NCBI GenBank assembly: GCA_902464035.1
Contig: CABQHT010000051.1
Span: 1-14,074 of the forward strand
Source of the DNA: an uncultured Collinsella sp.
GTDB taxonomy: Bacteria > Actinomycetota > Coriobacteriia > Coriobacteriales > Coriobacteriaceae
DNA length: 14,074 nucleotides
Reading direction: 5' to 3'
This document shows, piece by piece, positions 6,859 through 13,799 of the stretch (the first letter of the stretch is position 1; each line of letters opens with the position of its first letter). Both the position numbers and the translations under genes were made by a program. The notes beneath the pieces are model-generated. The model was not told the origin of the DNA. It saw only the letters and a list, made by a program, of their open reading frames with translations, and ran no database searches.

Positions 6859-7416
6859 CTAGCTCAGCATCGCATCCATCATCTCGGAGTTGACGGAGTC
6901 GTCAGCAGACCACTCGCCGTCGTCGTTGCAGGTGTACTTGAAGATAACCGTGGTCTTCCTGGGCTCGGTGGCCTTGGTCACATCGACCATCACCTGGCCG
7001 GCCATCTTGTACAGCTCATCATCGGAAGGCATCGTATCAAGCGCGGCGACCTTCTCCTGATACTGGGTGGAGAAGTCCTCGACGATCTTGTTCATGGACT
7101 TGCAGGTGATGGAGACCTCGGCGGTCGCAACGCCCTTGTCCTCGTCGACCGTCACATCGCCGATCTCGTAATCAAAACCCTCGAGATAGGTCTTGGCATA
7201 CTCCTTGGGATCGATGCCCAGCTGCTCGAATTCATCGCCCGAAGCCTCTTCCAGACCAGAGAGGAAATCGTCGCCACCGTTTTTGACCTCATCGAACTGA
7301 GTCGTAAGGTCCTCGGTGATGAGTTCTTCGATCGAGGGGCCTCCGCAACCGGAAAGCACGACCACGCATGCAACCAAGACGGCCATGAGGGGCGCAAGCA
7401 GCAGCTTCTTTTTCAT
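6859..7416 (-). CDS. Putative secreted lipoprotein of unknown function
   Basis: A 185-residue protein with a clear lipoprotein signal peptide: MKKK, a hydrophobic core (residues 5-21), and the lipobox LSGC, so Cys24 should be lipidated and anchored to the outer face of the membrane. The mature part is acidic, begins GGPSIEELITEDLTTQFDEV and appears as two parts: a helical region (about 28-80) and an alpha/beta region (about 85-185) containing YEIGDVTVDEDKGVATAEVS and TTVIFKYTCNDDGEW. This layout resembles DUF5105-type lipoproteins of Gram-positive gut bacteria, but I cannot confirm the family. The ATG at 7416 is preferred over an upstream in-frame start at 7461 because GGAGGA (7421-7426) lies four bases before it and the signal peptide begins there. 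It is a single-gene unit with hairpins downstream. Confidence 0.85.
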   Translation of the reverse strand: MKKKLLLAPLMAVLVACVVVLSGCGGPSIEELITEDLTTQFDEVKNGGDDFLSGLEEASGDEFEQLGIDPKEYAKTYLEGFDYEIGDVTVDEDKGVATAEVSITCKSMNKIVEDFSTQYQEKVAALDTMPSDDELYKMAGQVMVDVTKATEPRKTTVIFKYTCNDDGEWSADDSVNSEMMDAMLS

Positions 7417-7477
7417 GTTGTCCTCCCAATAAGCGGCACCGTGCTTCCCAACACGGCGCACGTTGTAATAAGTAAGC

Positions 7478-7496
7478 TCATACTATCCACTTATGA
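7478..7496 (-). promoter_or_regulatory. Inverted repeat TCATA-N9-TATGA upstream of lipoprotein gene
   Basis: TCATA (7478-7482) and TATGA (7492-7496) are perfect complements separated by nine bases, about 62 bp upstream of the lipoprotein start. The stretch is AT-rich compared with its surroundings, as expected for a promoter region, but no convincing -35/-10 pair could be assigned. It could be an operator or chance. Confidence 0.2.
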
Positions 7497-7565
7497 ACAC
7501 CCCCGACAGCACGAAAGCGCGGTCGGTTCGTTTTAGCGTCCGAACGGTCTGCGAGTCCGCTCAGC

Positions 7566-7599
7566 GTGCAATAAAGCGCATCGGTACCGTGCAATAAAA
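7566..7599 (-). repeat. 10-bp direct repeat TTTATTGCAC (minus strand), 24-bp period
   Basis: On the plus strand GTGCAATAAA occurs at 7566-7575 and 7590-7599. The second copy runs into the U-tract of the PTS-gene terminator. Both copies lie about 150-185 bp upstream of the lipoprotein start on that strand. The period is just over two helical turns, which would suit a dimeric regulator, but the function is unknown. Confidence 0.4.
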
Positions 7600-7626
7600 A
7601 AGGGTGACCGGACAATCCGACCACCC
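7596..7626 (-). terminator. Rho-independent terminator of the PTS EIIA gene
   Basis: On the minus strand GGGTG pairs with CACCC (7622-7626 with 7602-7606), the stem continues after a two-base internal mismatch with CGGA/TCCG (7609-7612 with 7616-7619), the loop is three bases, and TTTTTT (7601-7596) follows. It begins 25 bases after the EIIA stop codon. Confidence 0.8.
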
Positions 7627-7651
7627 CAAAACATCCTGTGAATGCCGCGAT

Positions 7652-8188
7652 TTACTTGCGGACAACCTTGACGATAGCATCGCCGGCGGCGACAGCGGAG
7701 TCGGCCTCGACGGCGAGCTCGACATCGGCGAACTCGGCGGTGTTGGACACGGCCACGACGACGCAGTCCTTGTAGCCGGCAGCGGCGATCTTGGCGCGGT
7801 CGATCTTGAGCATGGGCTGGCCGGCCTTCACGACATCGTCAGCCTTGACGAAGCCCTCGAAGCCGTCGCCGTTCATGTTGACGGTATCGACGCCAACGTG
7901 CACCAGGACCTCGATGCCGCTATCGGACTGCAGGCCCACAGCGTGACCCATGGTGACGGTAACCTTGCCGTCGCAGGGGGCATAGACCAGATCGTCCTCG
8001 GGCCACACGGCGCAGCCCTTGCCCAGGACCTCGCCACCAAAGACGGGATCGGGCACGTCGGCCATCTTGATGACCTTGCCCTTGACGGGCGAGCACAGCA
8101 CGTCGGCGCCGGCAGAAGCAGAGATGGAGGCGGGAGCAGCAACGGCAGCAGGCTCAGCCTTCTTCTTGAACATGTCAAACAGACCCAT
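7652..8188 (-). CDS. PTS EIIA, glucose-type (Crr family)
   Basis: A soluble phosphocarrier of the sugar phosphotransferase system: it takes phosphate from HPr and passes it to the EIIB domain of a glucose- or beta-glucoside-type permease. The 178-residue protein has a short basic/Ala-rich leader (1-27) and the EIIA(Glc) domain. His97 in EVLVHVGVDTV is the phosphorylation site and His82 in TMGHAVGLQS the supporting histidine, with the same 15-residue spacing as His75/His90 of E. coli IIA(Glc). The C-terminus is DAIVKVVRK. The ATG at 8188 has AGGAGA (8195-8200) six bases upstream; an earlier in-frame start (8227) overlaps the promoter transcript. No EIIB or EIIC is encoded nearby, so it must serve permeases encoded elsewhere; the GH1 6-phospho-beta-glucosidase next to it suggests beta-glucosides among its cargo. 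Confidence 0.93.
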   Translation of the reverse strand: MGLFDMFKKKAEPAAVAAPASISASAGADVLCSPVKGKVIKMADVPDPVFGGEVLGKGCAVWPEDDLVYAPCDGKVTVTMGHAVGLQSDSGIEVLVHVGVDTVNMNGDGFEGFVKADDVVKAGQPMLKIDRAKIAAAGYKDCVVVAVSNTAEFADVELAVEADSAVAAGDAIVKVVRK

Positions 8189-8237
8189 ACGTTTTCTCCT
8201 CTTGATTAAGCGCAACGTTATGCGCATGCCTATGGTG

Positions 8238-8266
8238 ATTATAGTGCCAAATGGACCAAAAACTAA
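8238..8266 (-). promoter_or_regulatory. Promoter of the PTS EIIA gene
   Basis: On the minus strand a perfect -10 hexamer TATAAT (8243 to 8238) is preceded, after a 17-bp spacer, by TTAGTT (8266 to 8261) as a partial -35. Transcription would start near 8231, giving a leader of about 40 bases before the EIIA ribosome site. The perfect -10 in such GC-rich DNA and the correct spacing make this the best promoter in the window. Confidence 0.6.
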
Positions 8267-8294
8267 GGTGGGGAGTCGAATCGAAAACCCCGCC
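8255..8294 (-). terminator. Weak terminator-like hairpin between HAD remnant and PTS gene
   Basis: On the minus strand GGCGGGG (8294-8288) can pair with CCCCACC (8273-8267) with one C-A mismatch and a 14-base loop, followed by TTAGTTTTT. It stands 35 bases after the stop of the HAD-IIB remnant, so it was probably that gene's terminator. Its T-rich tail overlaps the -35 of the EIIA promoter. Confidence 0.35.
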
Positions 8295-8328
8295 GACGTC
8301 TTTGTCCCATCGATAGCCGTTTTGTTGA

Positions 8329-8409
8329 TTAGCCCTCGATGAGCCCCAAGTGCACAAAGGCGTTCCAGATGCCATCGTCGTCAACGCCGGTGGCCGCGTA
8401 GTCGGCGGC
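8329..8409 (-). pseudogene. C-terminal remnant of a HAD-IIB (Cof-type) phosphatase
   Basis: Reading the minus strand from about 8409 gives AADYAATGVDDDGIWNAFVH followed by LGLIEG and a TAA stop (8331-8329). This matches the usual C-terminus of HAD-IIB sugar phosphatases, where a ...AADYVTDDVDEDG... stretch ends in a short helix and LGLI. The frame stays open further upstream, but the expected MGN-A catalytic-loop sequence is replaced by residues that only translate the adjoining hairpin (8411-8439), and no start codon or remaining HAD domain exists before the GH1 gene. About 27 of roughly 270 codons survive. The rest was lost, probably by deletion or by insertion of the GH1 segment. Identification rests on recall of the family pattern. 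Confidence 0.6.
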
Positions 8410-8410
8410 C

Positions 8411-8439
8411 GGTCCGGCGTTCGGTAGAACGCCGGAACC
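8411..8439 (-). terminator. GGTA-loop hairpin after the GH1 gene
   Basis: CCGGCGTTC (8414-8422), loop GGTA, GAACGCCGG (8427-8435) form a perfect 9-bp stem, extended by GGT/ACC with one bulged A. It lies nine bases after the GH1 stop on the minus strand. It shares the core CGGCGTTYGGTARAACGCCG with the hairpin after the lipoprotein gene (6828-6855). There is no U-tract, so its role as terminator is inferred from position. Confidence 0.5.
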
Positions 8440-8447
8440 TAAATCCC

Positions 8448-9896
8448 CTATTCCAGGCCTTCCACGCCGTTGGACTTGATGATCTTCTGGTATGCGAAGA
8501 AGCTGTCCTTGCGGCGGCGCTCGTAGGTGCCGGTGCCGTCGTCGTACTTATCGACGTGGATGAAGCCGTAGCGCTTGCGCATCTCGCCGGTGCCGGCGGA
8601 CACCAGGTCGATGGGGCCCCACCAGGTGTAGGCGATCAGGTCGACGCCGTCGGCGATGGCCTCGCCCATGGCCTTGATGTGGCTCTGCAGATAGGCGATG
8701 CGGTACGGATCGTGGATGGAGCCGTCCTCCTCGACCTCGTCGTAGGCGCCCATGCCGTTCTCGACCACCATCAGCGGAATCTCGTAGCGGGCGTAGATCT
8801 CGTTGAGGGCGATGCGCAGGCCCAGCGGGTCGATCTGCCAGCCCCAGTCGGTGGACTCCAGGTAGGGGTTCTTGCCGCCGAAGGTCATGTTGCCCTCGGT
8901 CATCTCGTGGTCCTTGTGGGTGCCCACGGTGCCGGACATGTAGTAGCTAAAGGTGTAGAAGTCGACCTTGCCGTCGGCGATATCCTGCAGGTCGCCGTCC
9001 TCCAGCACGAGCTCGATGTCGTTCTCGGCCCAGAAGCGCTTGGCGTAGAACGGGTACTTGCCGCGCACCTGCACGTCGGAGCAGTACCAGTTCATGGTAT
9101 TCATCTCCTGCTGCGTGGCGAACACGTCGGCCGGATCGCACGTGGCGGCATAGGAGAGGATGAAGCAGTCCATGTTGCCCATCTTAAACTGCGGGTAGTG
9201 CTCGTGGGCATAGCGCACGACGCGGCCGCTGGCGACAAACTGGTGATGCAGCGCCTGCATACGAGCCTGCGGCGTAGTATGGACCGCCGAAGCCGGGCCC
9301 TCAAAGCCCTGAATCATGCTGGTCTCAAAGAGGTTGCCCATGTCCTGAGTGCCGCAGTTGATCTCGTTGAAGGTGAGCCAGAACTTGACCTTGTCCTGAT
9401 AGCGGTCGAAGACGGTCTGGCAGTACTTCTCAAAGAAGCCGATGAGCTCGCGGCTCGCCCAGCCGTTGTATTTCTCGACCAGGTGATAGGGCATCTCGTA
9501 GTGCGACAGGGTCACGAGCGGCTCGATATTGTGAGCGCGCAGGCAGTCGAAGACGCGGTCGTAGAAGGCGAGGCCGGCCTCGTTGGGCTCGGCGTCGTCA
9601 CCGTTGGGGAAGATGCGGCTCCAAGAGATGGACATGCGGAACATGGTAAAGCCCATCTCGGCGAACAGCGCGATGTCCTCCTCGTAGTGATGGTAAAAGT
9701 CGATACCGTCATGGTTGGGGTAGAAGCGGTTAGGGTCGATGTCGATCGTAATCTGGCGCGGCTCCTTGTAGCTGCCACCCAAGAAGTGGTCGTCGACCGA
9801 CGGACCGCGGCCGTCAACGTTCCAAGCGCCCTCAAACTGATTGGCGGCCGTGGCGCCGCCCCAATAGAAACCCTCGGGGAACTTGATGTTTGCCAT
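8448..9896 (-). CDS. GH1 6-phospho-beta-glucosidase
   Basis: Glycoside hydrolase family 1 enzyme that cleaves phosphorylated beta-glucosides (cellobiose, salicin or arbutin type) delivered by the PTS to glucose 6-phosphate and an aglycone or sugar. The 482-residue length is typical. FPEGFYWGGATAANQFEGAW opens the barrel; Glu178 in TFNEIN is the acid/base and Glu379 in VVENG the nucleophile. Ser433, Lys441 and Tyr443 in SAGTGEMRKRYGFIHVD keep the S-x7-K-x-Y spacing that holds the 6-phosphate, separating it from plain beta-glucosidases. There is no signal peptide, so it is cytoplasmic. The ATG at 9896 has AAAGGAG (9903-9909) six bases upstream; longer in-frame starts run into non-conserved sequence. 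It lies downstream of the AraC-family gene on the same strand with a 167-bp gap, so it probably has its own regulated promoter. Confidence 0.95.
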   Translation of the reverse strand: MANIKFPEGFYWGGATAANQFEGAWNVDGRGPSVDDHFLGGSYKEPRQITIDIDPNRFYPNHDGIDFYHHYEEDIALFAEMGFTMFRMSISWSRIFPNGDDAEPNEAGLAFYDRVFDCLRAHNIEPLVTLSHYEMPYHLVEKYNGWASRELIGFFEKYCQTVFDRYQDKVKFWLTFNEINCGTQDMGNLFETSMIQGFEGPASAVHTTPQARMQALHHQFVASGRVVRYAHEHYPQFKMGNMDCFILSYAATCDPADVFATQQEMNTMNWYCSDVQVRGKYPFYAKRFWAENDIELVLEDGDLQDIADGKVDFYTFSYYMSGTVGTHKDHEMTEGNMTFGGKNPYLESTDWGWQIDPLGLRIALNEIYARYEIPLMVVENGMGAYDEVEEDGSIHDPYRIAYLQSHIKAMGEAIADGVDLIAYTWWGPIDLVSAGTGEMRKRYGFIHVDKYDDGTGTYERRRKDSFFAYQKIIKSNGVEGLE

Positions 9897-9997
9897 GAGC
9901 ATCTCCTTTGCATTGCGGGTCGATAGGCCGAGTATCGCCCACGCACGCGACAGGCAGGGGCAGGGGTGCCAAACCCGACACTTCTTTTCGCAGACGC

Positions 9998-10018
9998 GCG
10001 CTGCAACAGCGCTGCAGC
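9998..10018. promoter_or_regulatory. Phased direct repeat GCGCTGCA in the GH1 upstream region
   Basis: GCGCTGCA occurs at 9998-10005 and 10009-10016, starts 11 bp apart, about one helical turn. The same bases can form a GCTGCA/TGCAGC hairpin (10000-10018). AraC-family proteins often bind direct half-sites on one face of the helix, and such a gene lies directly upstream, so this is a candidate operator for the GH1 gene. No clear -35/-10 pair was found in the 167-bp gap. Confidence 0.3.
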
Positions 10019-10063
10019 TGAAACTTTTTGACACCGAAGGAGCGAAGACGATCCGCCCCGCGC

Positions 10064-11056
10064 TTACCGGCGGTATGCCGCGGGGGTGCAGCCATACTTG
10101 TCGTGAAACTTACGGTAGAAGAAGCTCATGTTTTCATAGCCCACCGCATGCGCAGCCGCCCCGGCCGTGGCGCCGCCGCGCAGAAGCTCGGCCGCACGTA
10201 CCAGGCGTCGCTCCTGCACAAGCTGCCTAAAGGTCTTGCCCACATGGCGCTTGAGAAGCGCCGTCGCATAATTAGGGCTCAAGCCAAACTCCGCCGCCAT
10301 CCCCTCGAGGGAGCATGCAGCGAATTCACAATCGATATAGCCAAGCATTCCCGTCACCAGGGCAGTGGGCCCCGCCGTGCCGTCCGCCGCGCCGCGCACC
10401 AGCTCGCGCTCGTAGCAATCCATGAGCTCGGCCAAAAACAGCTGAAACAGACGCAAGACGATCTCGGGACCGTTGGGGCTCGGGTCGTACAGCTCGCAGA
10501 GCATCTCCTGCATGTAGCGCCGAATCCGACGGCTCTCGCCGCAGTAAAAACGGACATGGCCCCGATGGTCCGTCTCGCTGTTGAGCGCGTTGAACAAAAA
10601 CCGCGAGACCGCGCTCTCGCGCGAGAGGCTCGACTCGAGACTCCGGCGCAAAAAAGAGCGTGAAACGGTCATGCTCAGCATGATGTCGTCCTCGCCGAGC
10701 GCCGCCACGGCATGAGGGCAAAGGGCGTCGAGCAAAAGCACCTCGTTGCGGCGCAACTCGAGCCTCTCCCCCGCCACCGTCTGCGGGCAGCGCCCGCGAT
10801 ACACATAGCTCATCTCCACGTAATCATGCACGTGCTCGGGAACTGCATTAAAGCGCGAGTTTTTCCTTATCGTCAGGCCACGCAGCATGCCGGGCTGGGC
10901 ATAGGCAAACCCTGGCTGCCCAATCTTGCGCACTGGGCATCCGTCGATTTCGACATGCTCGGTCATAATCGACCAATCAAATGCCATGCCGTCTTTATAA
11001 GCGATCTCACTGGCGCTCAGTTCGTTGAGCCTACGCTCGAGCTCGTCGATCTCCAT
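10064..11056 (-). CDS. AraC-family transcriptional regulator
   Basis: A 330-residue regulator with the two-part AraC plan. The N-terminal half has a cupin-like sensor: VPEHVHDYVEMSYVYRG (73-88), with His75 and His77, and NEVLLLDALCPHAV (104-117), a pattern typical of sugar-sensing AraC proteins. The C-terminal 100 residues carry two helix-turn-helix units: LEGMAAEFGLSPNYATALLKR and AAHAVGYENMSFFYRKFHDK, closed by YGCTPAAYRR. It is transcribed divergently from the GH106-like gene across a 114-bp gap and in line with the GH1 gene, so it most likely activates one or both in response to a sugar or glycoside. The ATG at 11056 gives a sensible N-terminus, although its ribosome site (around GGCAAG) is weak; a start at Met24 is possible. 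The inducer cannot be deduced. Confidence 0.9.
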   Translation of the reverse strand: MEIDELERRLNELSASEIAYKDGMAFDWSIMTEHVEIDGCPVRKIGQPGFAYAQPGMLRGLTIRKNSRFNAVPEHVHDYVEMSYVYRGRCPQTVAGERLELRRNEVLLLDALCPHAVAALGEDDIMLSMTVSRSFLRRSLESSLSRESAVSRFLFNALNSETDHRGHVRFYCGESRRIRRYMQEMLCELYDPSPNGPEIVLRLFQLFLAELMDCYERELVRGAADGTAGPTALVTGMLGYIDCEFAACSLEGMAAEFGLSPNYATALLKRHVGKTFRQLVQERRLVRAAELLRGGATAGAAAHAVGYENMSFFYRKFHDKYGCTPAAYRR

Positions 11057-11102
11057 GGCTTGCCAATCGTTGATTTGGTCATAGTTCGTCGTGATTCAGA
11101 TA

Positions 11103-11131
11103 TTAGCAGAACGCGCCGACGCGTCCATAAT
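11103..11131 (+). promoter_or_regulatory. Promoter of the GH106-like gene
   Basis: TTAGCA (11103-11108) and CATAAT (11126-11131) are separated by exactly 17 bp, matching the sigma-70-type consensus at 4/6 and 5/6 positions. They lie 40 bp before the GH106-like start in the divergent intergenic region shared with the AraC gene. The GC-rich spacer contains the palindrome GACGCGTC (11118-11125). An imperfect inverted repeat CCAATC-GTT-GATTTGG (11063-11078) nearer the AraC gene is a possible regulator site. Confidence 0.5.
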
Positions 11132-11170
11132 CTGTGCTATGCAGCAGATCGATCGAGCCAAGGAGGATCC

Positions 11171-13762
11171 ATGACCGCGTACTATCAGCAGGTGCTCGAG
11201 GGCACATACGACAACCACGTGCTTCCGTTTTTGTGGATGAAGGGCGAGAGCCATAAGACCATTGCCGAGTATCTGGAAAAGATCGCCGGCGCCGACATCC
11301 ACGAGGTCTGTCTCGAAAGCCGCCCACACCCCGATTTTTGCGGCGAGGGCTGGTGGCGCGACTTGCGCTTTGTCATTGACGAGTGCAGGCAGCTGGGCCT
11401 TAAGCTCTGGATCTTGGACGACGCGCACTTCCCCACGGGCTTTGCCAACGGCGCCGTCAAGGAGGCCGTGCCCGAGCTCCGCAAGATCGTGCTCACGCAC
11501 CGCACGTTCGACATCGTGGGCCCCACGTCCGCCGCGAGCATCGCGCTCGCCAACATGCTCGACAAAACGGAGCGCTTCTACGGCGTGACATTTATGCAGG
11601 ACGGCAGCCCCGTCGACGTCGCTTACCGAGTAATCGACGATGCAGACGGCAACCCCAGCCGCCTGGTCTTCGATGCACCTGCGGGCCTCACGCAGGCATG
11701 CGTGATGTTCACGAGCGGCAAGACCTCCTACAACGAGGACTACATCAATATGGTCGACCGCGCCTCGGTAGCGCAGCTCATCGATGCTGTCTACGAGCCG
11801 CATTTTGAGCATCTGGGCGATGAGTTTGGCAAGACGATCCTGGGCTTTTTCTCCGATGAGCCCGGATTTGCCAACGAGAAGGGCACCACGGGCCCCGATG
11901 GCATCTCGGACACGCTCATCGGCAAGGCCACCGCGCCCCTACCCTGGTCGGCCGAGCTTGAGCGTCGCCTACGCGCGGCACTGGGCGAGCGCTACCTGGC
12001 CGAGCTCCCGCACCTGTGGGACCGCGAGCCGGCCGGCGCGCACGTACGCCACGTCTATATGGACATCGCGAGCACCCTCTATAAGGAGTGCTTCTGCGAC
12101 CAGCTCGGAGACTGGTGCCGCGCGCGCGGCGTGCAGTACATCGGCCACGTTATCGAGGACAAGGACTGCCACGCGCGCCTGGGCGTGGGCGCCGGGCACT
12201 ACTTCCGCGCCGTGGGCGGTCAGGACATGGCGGGCGTCGACATCGTGATCAACCAGCTGGCACCCGGCATGGACCGCGGCCTTCACAGCTACGGACGCGG
12301 CGTGTGGGACCTCGAGTTCTATAACTACGTGCTGCCCAAGCTGGGCTCCTCGGCGGCACACCTCGATCCCAAAAAGCAGGGGCGCTGCATGGCCGAGGTC
12401 TTCGGCGCATTTGGATGGCACGAAGGCCTACGCGAGATGAAGTGGATCGCCGATCATTTTTTGGTGCGCGGCGTCAATTGGTTTGTGCCGCATGCCTTTA
12501 GCATGGCCGCCTTCCCCGACTGGGACTGCCCGCCGCATTTCTACGCGCATGGCCAAAACCCCCAGTTTGCACACTTTGGGCAGCTCATGAGCTACATGAA
12601 CCGTACGGCGAGCCTGCTGAGCGGCGGGCGCGCAACGACCCCGGTGGCGCTTCTCTACCATGCGGACGCCGAGTGGGCAGGCGAGGCGAACTTTATGCAG
12701 CATGCCGCCTCCGAGCTTTTGCGCGCGCAGGTCGACTTTGACATCGTGCCGGCAGAGGCATTTGAGGACGCAGGGCGCTATGCCGTTGAAATTGCCGCAG
12801 ACGGTAGCGGCTTTAGCGTGAACGGCCAGGCATACCGCTGCCTGGTGATGCCCGGAGCCGAGTTTGTCGGCGGAGCCGTGCTCGACTTTGCCGCGCGTGC
12901 CGCAGCCGCAGGTGTTGCCGTGTACGCGCTGGATGAGTTGCCGAACAAGCGCTACGACGGTGACACTGCAGGCCGCGAGGGCTTTGCCTCCCTGGATGCA
13001 GCCGCGGTCGCCGACATCAAGCTCCTGGCGACCACCGAGCTCGCAGGCACACTTGCCAATACCGGCATGCAGACCGTGGTTTGCGCCGAGCCCCAGTCCT
13101 GGCTGCGCGCACTGCGCTACGAGCGGGCGGGCGAGAGCTATCTGATGCTCGTCAACGAGCATCCCAAGCAGGGTATCTCCACTCAGATTGCGCTTGCCGA
13201 CGGCACACCCGTTGCAGGCGCGCGCCTCGACCTGCTCAACGGCACCGAGCCCGCCGCCTTTGACGGCACGCTCGAGCTGGCTCCCTACGAGAGCTGCATC
13301 GTGGTCCTTGGGGCTACAGGTTCCGTTGCTGTGGCAACCGCCGAAGACGAAGCCACATGCGTCGACGGGCCCTGGGCGGTTGCCTTCTCTGCCCCTGGCA
13401 CCGATGCCTTTGGCGAGTCTGTTGAGCTTGCAGACCTGCACGACCTTTCCTCGGCCGAGTTCCCCGGCAAGGCCGGCACATTCCGCTACCGGGCCTCCTT
13501 TGTCCTGGGCGAAGCGGCCACCCGCACCGTCATCGACCTTGGCGAGGTCTTTGAGACCGCAACCGTCACCCTCGACGGCAAATCCCTCGGCACCCGCATC
13601 TGTCCGCCTTACCGCTTTGAGGCCGCCGCACTTTTAGCCGGCGAGCACGCGCTTACGATCGATATCATCAACACCCTCGACCACGCCGTCCCCGACATGT
13701 TCGGCATGACCGAGCCCTCCGATCCCAGCGGCCTCTTGGGGCCCGTACGCGTGCTCGGATAG
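11171..13762 (+). CDS. GH106-like glycoside hydrolase, putative alpha-L-rhamnosidase
   Basis: A large cytoplasmic glycoside hydrolase of 863 residues. The N-terminal part looks like a TIM barrel related to GH106 and similar uncharacterised hydrolases: LKLWILDDAHFPTGFANG (77-94), ILGFFSDEPGF (223-233), YIGHVIEDKD (323-332), MAEVFGAFGWHEGLREMKWI (407-426) and RGVNWFVPHAF (433-443). A Rossmann-like middle domain (about 490-640) precedes beta-sandwich regions, ending in a galactose-binding-like fold (about 745-863; TFRYRASFVLGE, VTLDGKSLG). Acidic residues in SDEPGF, VIED and MAEVFG are candidate catalytic groups, but I cannot assign them. There is no signal peptide, so the substrate must be imported. 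The ATG at 11171 has a perfect AGGAGG (11161-11166) four bases upstream; the frame continues open further left but those codons are antisense to the AraC gene. GH106 contains alpha-L-rhamnosidases; the activity here is inferred only. Confidence 0.7.
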   Translation: MTAYYQQVLEGTYDNHVLPFLWMKGESHKTIAEYLEKIAGADIHEVCLESRPHPDFCGEGWWRDLRFVIDECRQLGLKLWILDDAHFPTGFANGAVKEAVPELRKIVLTHRTFDIVGPTSAASIALANMLDKTERFYGVTFMQDGSPVDVAYRVIDDADGNPSRLVFDAPAGLTQACVMFTSGKTSYNEDYINMVDRASVAQLIDAVYEPHFEHLGDEFGKTILGFFSDEPGFANEKGTTGPDGISDTLIGKATAPLPWSAELERRLRAALGERYLAELPHLWDREPAGAHVRHVYMDIASTLYKECFCDQLGDWCRARGVQYIGHVIEDKDCHARLGVGAGHYFRAVGGQDMAGVDIVINQLAPGMDRGLHSYGRGVWDLEFYNYVLPKLGSSAAHLDPKKQGRCMAEVFGAFGWHEGLREMKWIADHFLVRGVNWFVPHAFSMAAFPDWDCPPHFYAHGQNPQFAHFGQLMSYMNRTASLLSGGRATTPVALLYHADAEWAGEANFMQHAASELLRAQVDFDIVPAEAFEDAGRYAVEIAADGSGFSVNGQAYRCLVMPGAEFVGGAVLDFAARAAAAGVAVYALDELPNKRYDGDTAGREGFASLDAAAVADIKLLATTELAGTLANTGMQTVVCAEPQSWLRALRYERAGESYLMLVNEHPKQGISTQIALADGTPVAGARLDLLNGTEPAAFDGTLELAPYESCIVVLGATGSVAVATAEDEATCVDGPWAVAFSAPGTDAFGESVELADLHDLSSAEFPGKAGTFRYRASFVLGEAATRTVIDLGEVFETATVTLDGKSLGTRICPPYRFEAAALLAGEHALTIDIINTLDHAVPDMFGMTEPSDPSGLLGPVRVLG

Positions 13763-13764
13763 CA

Positions 13765-13799
13765 GCCCGAGCGCAAACAACTCGGGCAGGGCACGCCCT
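13765..13799 (+). terminator. Hairpins after the GH106-like gene
   Basis: GCCCGAG (13765-13771) and CTCGGGC (13781-13787) form a 7-bp stem with a nine-base loop starting two bases after the stop codon. It is followed directly by AGGGC-AC-GCCCT (13788-13799). A third inverted repeat, GGTCCG/CGGACC, spans 13825-13851. None is followed by a U-tract, so they are probable but not classical terminators. Confidence 0.5.

Noticed and set aside
6441..7536. Plus-strand open frames across the convergent gap and opposite the lipoprotein gene
   Set aside because: They pass through repeats and hairpins or lie antisense to the lipoprotein gene, with no ribosome site and no family resemblance.
8267..8294. 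Stretch resembling a tRNA T-arm (TTCGATTCGACTCC on the minus strand)
   Set aside because: The stem encloses a 14-base loop instead of 7, and no acceptor, D or anticodon arm can be found around it; read as a terminator-like hairpin instead.
8556..9926. 456-residue plus-strand frame opposite GH1
   Set aside because: Antisense to an intact GH1 gene with both catalytic glutamates; Val/His/Gly/Leu-rich composition typical of an antisense frame.
9955..9968. Tandem GGCAGGGGCAGGGG
   Set aside because: Short low-complexity G-rich tract; no further copies or structure to support a function.
10712..11170. 153 extra in-frame codons before the GH106-like start
   Set aside because: They are antisense to the AraC gene, and the ATG at 11171 has a perfect AGGAGG ribosome site and a suitable promoter just upstream.
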